Below, piece after piece: positions 56,864 through 59,751 of a stretch of DNA of 59,751 nucleotides; the first letter of the stretch is position 1, and each line of letters starts with the position of its first letter. Location of the stretch: positions 1-59,751 of IMG/VR virus record IMGVR_UViG_3300044608_001438. One strand, written 5' to 3'. The position numbers and the translations under genes are program-made. The notes beneath the pieces are model-generated. The model was not told the origin of the DNA. It was given only the letters and a program-made list of their open reading frames with translations, and made no database searches. The stretch comes from a virus.

Positions 56864-57061
56864 CTATTGACACCAAACGCTGTACCCGTAAAGCGTCGGT
56901 GATTCTATCCAACAGCAGCCTTCTTTACCGAGATTTGCTTTTTGCTTTTCCGTCAGATTGATCTGATCGTAATTGCCTTGCTCTCTCAGTTCTCGTTGCG
57001 AGTCAGAAAGTACGGCAAGCCACTTTTGTTTTTTCGTCAGCACGATCTCGCCTTCATTCAT
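56864..57061 (-). CDS. small hypothetical protein
   Basis: A 65-residue protein (NEGEIVLTKKQKWLAVLSDS, then NYDQINLTEKQKANLGKEGC). It has no counterpart in version 1. The start overlaps the upstream stop as TGATG. Function unknown. Confidence 0.6.
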   Translation of the reverse strand: MNEGEIVLTKKQKWLAVLSDSQRELREQGNYDQINLTEKQKANLGKEGCCWIESPTLYGYSVWCQ

Positions 57062-57264
57062 CACTTCCCAACCTCCACGCTCGATGGCGGCTCTGGAATT
57101 CTCTTCATAAATCGCCCACACACTTCACATTTGGGGGATCGTTCCCCAGTGCCGTGAACAGGGCAGCTTTCGTCTGGTTCTAATGCTAATTGGTAGCAGC
57201 AGCACTCATTAGATTTGCGGCAAACATGCGTTCGATCAATCTCCTGCATTAAAACGTCACTCAC
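57061..57264 (-). CDS. Cys-rich zinc-finger-like small protein
   Basis: A 67-residue protein with HVCRKSNECCCYQ, SCPVHG and CEVCGRFM, likely one or two zinc sites, ending SSVEVGK. The GTG start has GGGAGG upstream. It is absent from version 1. Confidence 0.6.
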   Translation of the reverse strand: MSDVLMQEIDRTHVCRKSNECCCYQLALEPDESCPVHGTGERSPKCEVCGRFMKRIPEPPSSVEVGK

Positions 57265-57289
57265 TTCCCCACCTCCCTATGCAATGGCG

Positions 57290-57628
57290 TCATGCAGACG
57301 CTGTTCTAAATGTAGTTTGCAATCGCGTCATGTCAGATGCTTTTAACATCGTCTTGTTTTTTGTATCGTAAATATCTCCGCTGCGGAATACAGCGTACCT
57401 CTTGAAAGTGTTTTTTGCTCTGCTCGATAGGTGCTTGTGATACCCAATCTGCCATAACACTCTACAGTTAAAGTGATGGCGAAATATGCAAGCTACGCTA
57501 AAAGGCGACGGATGGGAGTACCCAGTTACCAAAGATAGTTCTTTGTACTGAGGAGACTCGTGCTTCGCATCTAAGCAAGCAGCGTCAAACTCAATCAATT
57601 CTTCAATTAATGACAGGTCGTAATCCAT
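57290..57628 (-). CDS. hypothetical protein
   Basis: A 112-residue protein (DYDLSLIEELIEFDAACLDA, later FRHHFNCRVLWQIGYHKHLS). Its coding DNA from 57290 to 57600 is noticeably more AT-rich than its neighbours, a sign of recent acquisition. It starts at TGATG. Confidence 0.6.
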   Translation of the reverse strand: MDYDLSLIEELIEFDAACLDAKHESPQYKELSLVTGYSHPSPFSVACIFRHHFNCRVLWQIGYHKHLSSRAKNTFKRYAVFRSGDIYDTKNKTMLKASDMTRLQTTFRTASA

Positions 57629-57885
57629 CACTCCCCCTCCACGGCTGGCGGCTGTGTATTCTTGAGAATGTCTTCCAAGGTTCGCCAAGCGAAAAAATAT
57701 AAACAAGATTGCCACTGACTTTGCCTTAGAAATTCCAAATCACTGATAACACTGATAGCCTCGAAGTCGCCAGTCATCTTCTGACGTATTTCGTCCTTCC
57801 GCTCCTCAACCTCCTTGCGTGTCATGTCAAGCAAATTTCGCACACGCTTCAACTCACGCTCAACTTCTGCCCTCGTTGCGTCCAT
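57628..57885 (-). CDS. coiled-coil small protein with PPAVEGE tail
   Basis: An 85-residue protein: a coiled coil (DATRAEVERELKRVRNLLDM, then RKEVEERKDEIRQKM) and the tail TQPPAVEGE. Its first and last codons match those of 1025-1201, but the body does not. Confidence 0.6.
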   Translation of the reverse strand: MDATRAEVERELKRVRNLLDMTRKEVEERKDEIRQKMTGDFEAISVISDLEFLRQSQWQSCLYFFAWRTLEDILKNTQPPAVEGE

Positions 57886-58175
57886 CACTCTCTCCCTTCT
57901 GTTGCTGGCGGCCTGGGAAGTGGCATCCAGTGGGTCGGCTTGCGAAAGCGGTCACTCCTGCCAAGGCCAATCGTGATCCATTCGTTCAACGCATTTTTGC
58001 CAAGCTCCGGAGGGTAGTACAAAATCACGTTGCCAGACGGTGCCGTCTCGATCGGTTGCCATCCGGTCGACTCCCGCAGTTTAGCCACCTCCTTCCTCAG
58101 CCGCTCGATTTCCTTCGCCTGCGCCTTGATCGTCGCCGCAGCTACATCGTCAAGCAGATCAGACTTGTCAGCCAT
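57885..58175 (-). CDS. DUF551-type small phage protein
   Basis: A 96-residue protein: a coiled coil (DDVAAATIKAQAKEIERL) followed by the DUF551 pattern GWQPIETAPSGNVILYY ... KPTHWMPLPRPP. The family is very common in phages; function unknown. The tail PPATEGRE comes from the shared junction. The upstream basic open region is the shadow of the Ala-rich gene. Confidence 0.75.
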   Translation of the reverse strand: MADKSDLLDDVAAATIKAQAKEIERLRKEVAKLRESTGWQPIETAPSGNVILYYPPELGKNALNEWITIGLGRSDRFRKPTHWMPLPRPPATEGRE

Positions 58176-58636
58176 CGCCCTCGCCCCTTTCAAAGTTTGG
58201 CGCTGCGTTTTTGCGCAGCCAATCCGCTTGCTTAGACAGCGCCGCATCCCGCGCCGCATCCCGCGCCGCCCTCGCCGCATCCCGCGCCGCAGACAGCGCC
58301 GCCCTCGCCGCATCCCGCGCCGCAGACCGCGCCGCATCCCGCGCCGCATCACTCGCCGCAGACAATTCCTCCGCTGTCGCCTCGCCTTTTGCGAATCGCT
58401 CGGCAACGTCGATCGCGTCGCGGCTACAGATGTTCAACCGATCGAGCGCAAAAAACCGCAAACAGCCTCAGCGTGCGATCGTCCAAGACGTCTGGGCGAG
58501 TTGCCACCCACACCAGCCACCCTGGGCAAGCAGTCACCCAAACGTCCGCCATCGCCTTGCAGTTGGCCAAAGCCCATTCGCGACCTTCCTTGCAGGCATA
58601 GTGCAGTTCGCAAAATTCAGCAATCGACATCATCAC
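58168..58636 (-). pseudogene. Ala-rich repeat protein, frameshifted (version 2)
   Basis: Frame one starts at about 58633 and reads ANCKAMADVWVTACPGWLVW, then DDRTLRLFAVFCARSVEHL, and stops at 58424. Frame two then continues in register with the family (SRDAIDVAERFAKGEATAEE, then Ala-Arg repeats) to 58168. About a dozen bases seem lost at 58424-58437, so this looks like a broken gene; a programmed shift is less likely. The second part could be restarted from a TTG. Confidence 0.6.
58236..58360. repeat. tandem repeats inside the Ala-rich pseudogene
   Basis: Units of CGCCGCATCCCGCGCCGC and CCTCGCCGCATCCCGCG in tandem, comparable to 1643-1805 but differently arranged. Confidence 0.7.
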
Positions 58637-58860
58637 TCACCCACCTTTCGCACGAATCCCGTCAACGCCCAATCGGCCCAAGGATGGTAAGGCACCGCCT
58701 CCACCCTGTACGCACCACGCACGCCAGTAATCCGCAACGCCGACTTGCCAAGCTCCATCGCTTGCTGCTCGGTGTCCGCCCTGACGAACGAATCGCCGAG
58801 GTGGATGTTTCGGTTCTTGCCGGTATACGCTCGCACCCGCCACATCTGCCAGCCTAACAT
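58633..58860 (-). CDS. hypothetical protein
   Basis: A 75-residue protein (LGWQMWRVRAYTGKNRNIHL, then VRADTEQQAMELGKSALRIT), a small alpha/beta unit. It starts at TGATG after the membrane peptide. It is absent from version 1, where the membrane peptide is followed directly by the Ala-rich gene. Confidence 0.65.
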   Translation of the reverse strand: MLGWQMWRVRAYTGKNRNIHLGDSFVRADTEQQAMELGKSALRITGVRGAYRVEAVPYHPWADWALTGFVRKVGE

Positions 58861-58949
58861 CACTCACCTCCCGTCAAGTAAACCGCCAAGATCAGCACGA
58901 ACACCGCCACGATGCCGATGAGATCGGCTAGGTTCAAATCACTCGCCAT
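58860..58949 (-). CDS. 29-aa single-pass membrane protein, version 2 copy
   Basis: Nearly identical to 1982-2071 (MASDLNLADLIGIVAVFVLI, then a short end). The start overlaps the last codons of the upstream gene by 11 bases, exactly as in version 1, although the upstream genes are unrelated. Confidence 0.7.
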   Translation of the reverse strand: MASDLNLADLIGIVAVFVLILAVYLTGGE

Positions 58950-59187
58950 CGCTGACCCGCTCCCAGATGGCCCAGCCTTCACGCTGGCAGACGCCAAAAT
59001 CATCCCGGCACGCTGGCAGATCGTAGCGGTCGATCGCCTCCTGGATGGCGTCGGTAAGCTTGTCTCCCTCGCTCCAGAATAAATCCCGCGTCCCGTCGCT
59101 CTTGACCGCACACACCCGCCAGCCGCTGTCCCAGCTAGCCGCTGCCTCAACATCCACCCGCACGATTTCAACTGTTGTTGTCGCCAT
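58939..59187 (-). CDS. hypothetical protein
   Basis: An 82-residue protein (TVEIVRVDVEAAASWDSGWR, later FGVCQREGWAIWERVSDGE). Not recognised. It ends in DGE, as the methyltransferase does in version 1. Confidence 0.65.
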   Translation of the reverse strand: MATTTVEIVRVDVEAAASWDSGWRVCAVKSDGTRDLFWSEGDKLTDAIQEAIDRYDLPACRDDFGVCQREGWAIWERVSDGE

Positions 59188-59215
59188 GATCCGTTCTCCT
59201 GATGTTCGTCGTTAG

Positions 59216-59247
59216 AAAAAGCCACCCGGCCACTGCGACCGGGCGGC
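59216..59247 (-). terminator. terminator with U-run
   Basis: GCC-CCCGG...CCGGG-GGC stem (one mismatch) followed on the minus strand by TTTTT. The loop CACTGCGA resembles that of the CTGGTC family. Confidence 0.75.
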
Positions 59248-59256
59248 GTCGCACAA

Positions 59257-59481
59257 TCAGCCAGCCACAGCCCAAGCTGGCACGGCCACCACTTCGCCGC
59301 ACCCAATCTCTCGCACGATCGATTCAGCCAGCTCGACACTGGCGAACTGCCTGGACTGAACTAGGTCAGACCGCCAAGCAGGACCGACCTGGTTGATACC
59401 GGCGAAGTAAAAAAATTCGCCGCCGTACTGGCCGCAAGTGTTCTTGATCCGAATCGCGTAGACGGTTGCAAAGCTCATCAT
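59257..59481 (-). CDS. hypothetical protein in a single-gene unit
   Basis: A 74-residue protein (SFATVYAIRIKNTCGQYGGE, then FASVELAESIVREIGCGEVV). It lies between promoter module 5 and a terminator, taking the place that the methyltransferase holds in version 1. Function unknown. Confidence 0.7.
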   Translation of the reverse strand: MMSFATVYAIRIKNTCGQYGGEFFYFAGINQVGPAWRSDLVQSRQFASVELAESIVREIGCGEVVAVPAWAVAG

Positions 59482-59482
59482 C

Positions 59483-59622
59483 GTGTCTCCTGTTCCTCGT
59501 TCGTTCGAGTTGGTTTTCGTTCGCGGCTCGTTGCCGCGTCATGCCCTAATTATACACCCTACATCGGCCAGGACAACCCCAGCCGTTTAGTTTTTCGGAA
59601 AAATTCCGGATTATTTTTCGCC
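59483..59622 (-). promoter_or_regulatory. promoter module 5
   Basis: -35 TTGTCC (59571-59576), 16-bp spacer with GGCCGAT, -10 TATAAT (59549-59554), GACGCGGCA and hairpin 59496-59509. It is almost identical to module 1 and occupies the same map position. Confidence 0.75.
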
Positions 59623-59643
59623 CCGGTTTTCCTTGGATTCTCG

Positions 59644-59663
59644 AAGGTCTCACGCGAGACCTT
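59644..59663. promoter_or_regulatory. dispersed palindrome, second reading of site 1
   Basis: AAGGTCTCACGCGAGACCTT. It corresponds to 3051-3070 and also overlaps the terL stop. Confidence 0.8.
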
Positions 59664-59751
59664 GCCACGGATCGCTCCATTCCGGCCCCTGGTCGGCCAC
59701 CGCTCCAGCCGCCTCGGTCAGCACCCGGATCGCCATCTCCAGCGCGTCCGG
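59650..59751 (-). CDS. terL: terminase large subunit, 3' fragment (cut by window edge)
   Basis: The last 33 codons of terL (ending EWSDPWQGLA), identical to 3057-3158. It shows that the window has gone once around the map. It is not a second gene. Confidence 0.9.
   Translation of the reverse strand, partial: PDALEMAIRVLTEAAGAVADQGPEWSDPWQGLA

Noticed and set aside
1-59751. CRISPR array, integrase, attachment sites, insertion sequences
   Set aside because: Repeats found are dispersed palindromes or coding repeats, not arrays. No transposase or integrase motifs or tRNA-type attachment duplication were seen.
56439-59751. Classical direct terminal repeat
   Set aside because: The two copies differ in gene content between their matching ends, whereas packaging-derived terminal repeats are identical.

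Overview
The window is one tailed double-stranded DNA phage genome of about 56.5 kb, read slightly more than once around. Nearly all genes lie on the minus strand, tightly packed with ATGA or TGATG start/stop overlaps. Terminase, portal, prohead protease, capsid, tail tube, frameshifted tail chaperones and a tape measure protein indicate a siphovirus-like member of Caudoviricetes. No integrase, DNA polymerase or primase was recognised. The host is not proven. The Thr-rich linkers alternating with Cys-rich GACC units at 30200-32500, and the beta-helix and lectin-like structural proteins, are a style I associate with Planctomycetes and their phages (inference).

Layout, left to right. 1-2889: variable accessory cassette, version 1, with many tiny overlapping genes and a C5-cytosine methyltransferase. 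2890-5123: a promoter module, then terL, terS and a small coupled ORF. 5174-8399: ParB-like protein, GNAT acetyltransferase and small unknown genes. 8587-16701: DNA metabolism, with a DnaN-type clamp, RusA-like resolvase, HNH protein, SF2 helicase, ParB-like/HTH protein, MazG-like enzyme and ERF annealing protein. 16795-20959: small genes, then an SNF2-like helicase next to an N4/N6 DNA methyltransferase. 21220-22294: the main non-coding region, with a promoter module, two dispersed palindromes, hairpins, a candidate small RNA and short iteron-like repeats. 22295-27399: nucleotide-related enzymes, a metallophosphoesterase and a run of membrane, secreted and lipoprotein genes. 27445-30195: two glycosyltransferases beside a large mucin-like Cys-rich virion protein (30200-32500). 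32493-52790: tail, connector and head genes, read from the portal leftward. 52854-53510: the only convincing plus-strand gene, a helix-turn-helix protein. 53507-56486: unknown genes, an XRE regulator, SSB and a tRNA-like element. 56538-59649: the accessory cassette again, version 2, followed by the 3' end of terL.

Bases 1-127 recur exactly at 56439-56565, and 3051-3158 recur exactly at 59644-59751, while the sequences between diverge. The contig therefore most likely runs once around a circular map and passes two alternative versions of the same 3 kb hypervariable cassette.

Three genome-wide systems stand out. First, a 20-bp palindrome close to AAGGTCTCGCGCGAGACCTT occurs at 17 places spread over the whole genome, at gene ends, inside genes and on both sides of the XRE gene. 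This suggests a repressor/stoperator or partition network. Second, five near-copies of one promoter module, eight 5'-UTR hairpins and a family of similar terminators make small self-contained expression units. Third, the C5-methyltransferase DNA carries, in another frame, the conserved C-terminal region known from longer methyltransferases of the same type.
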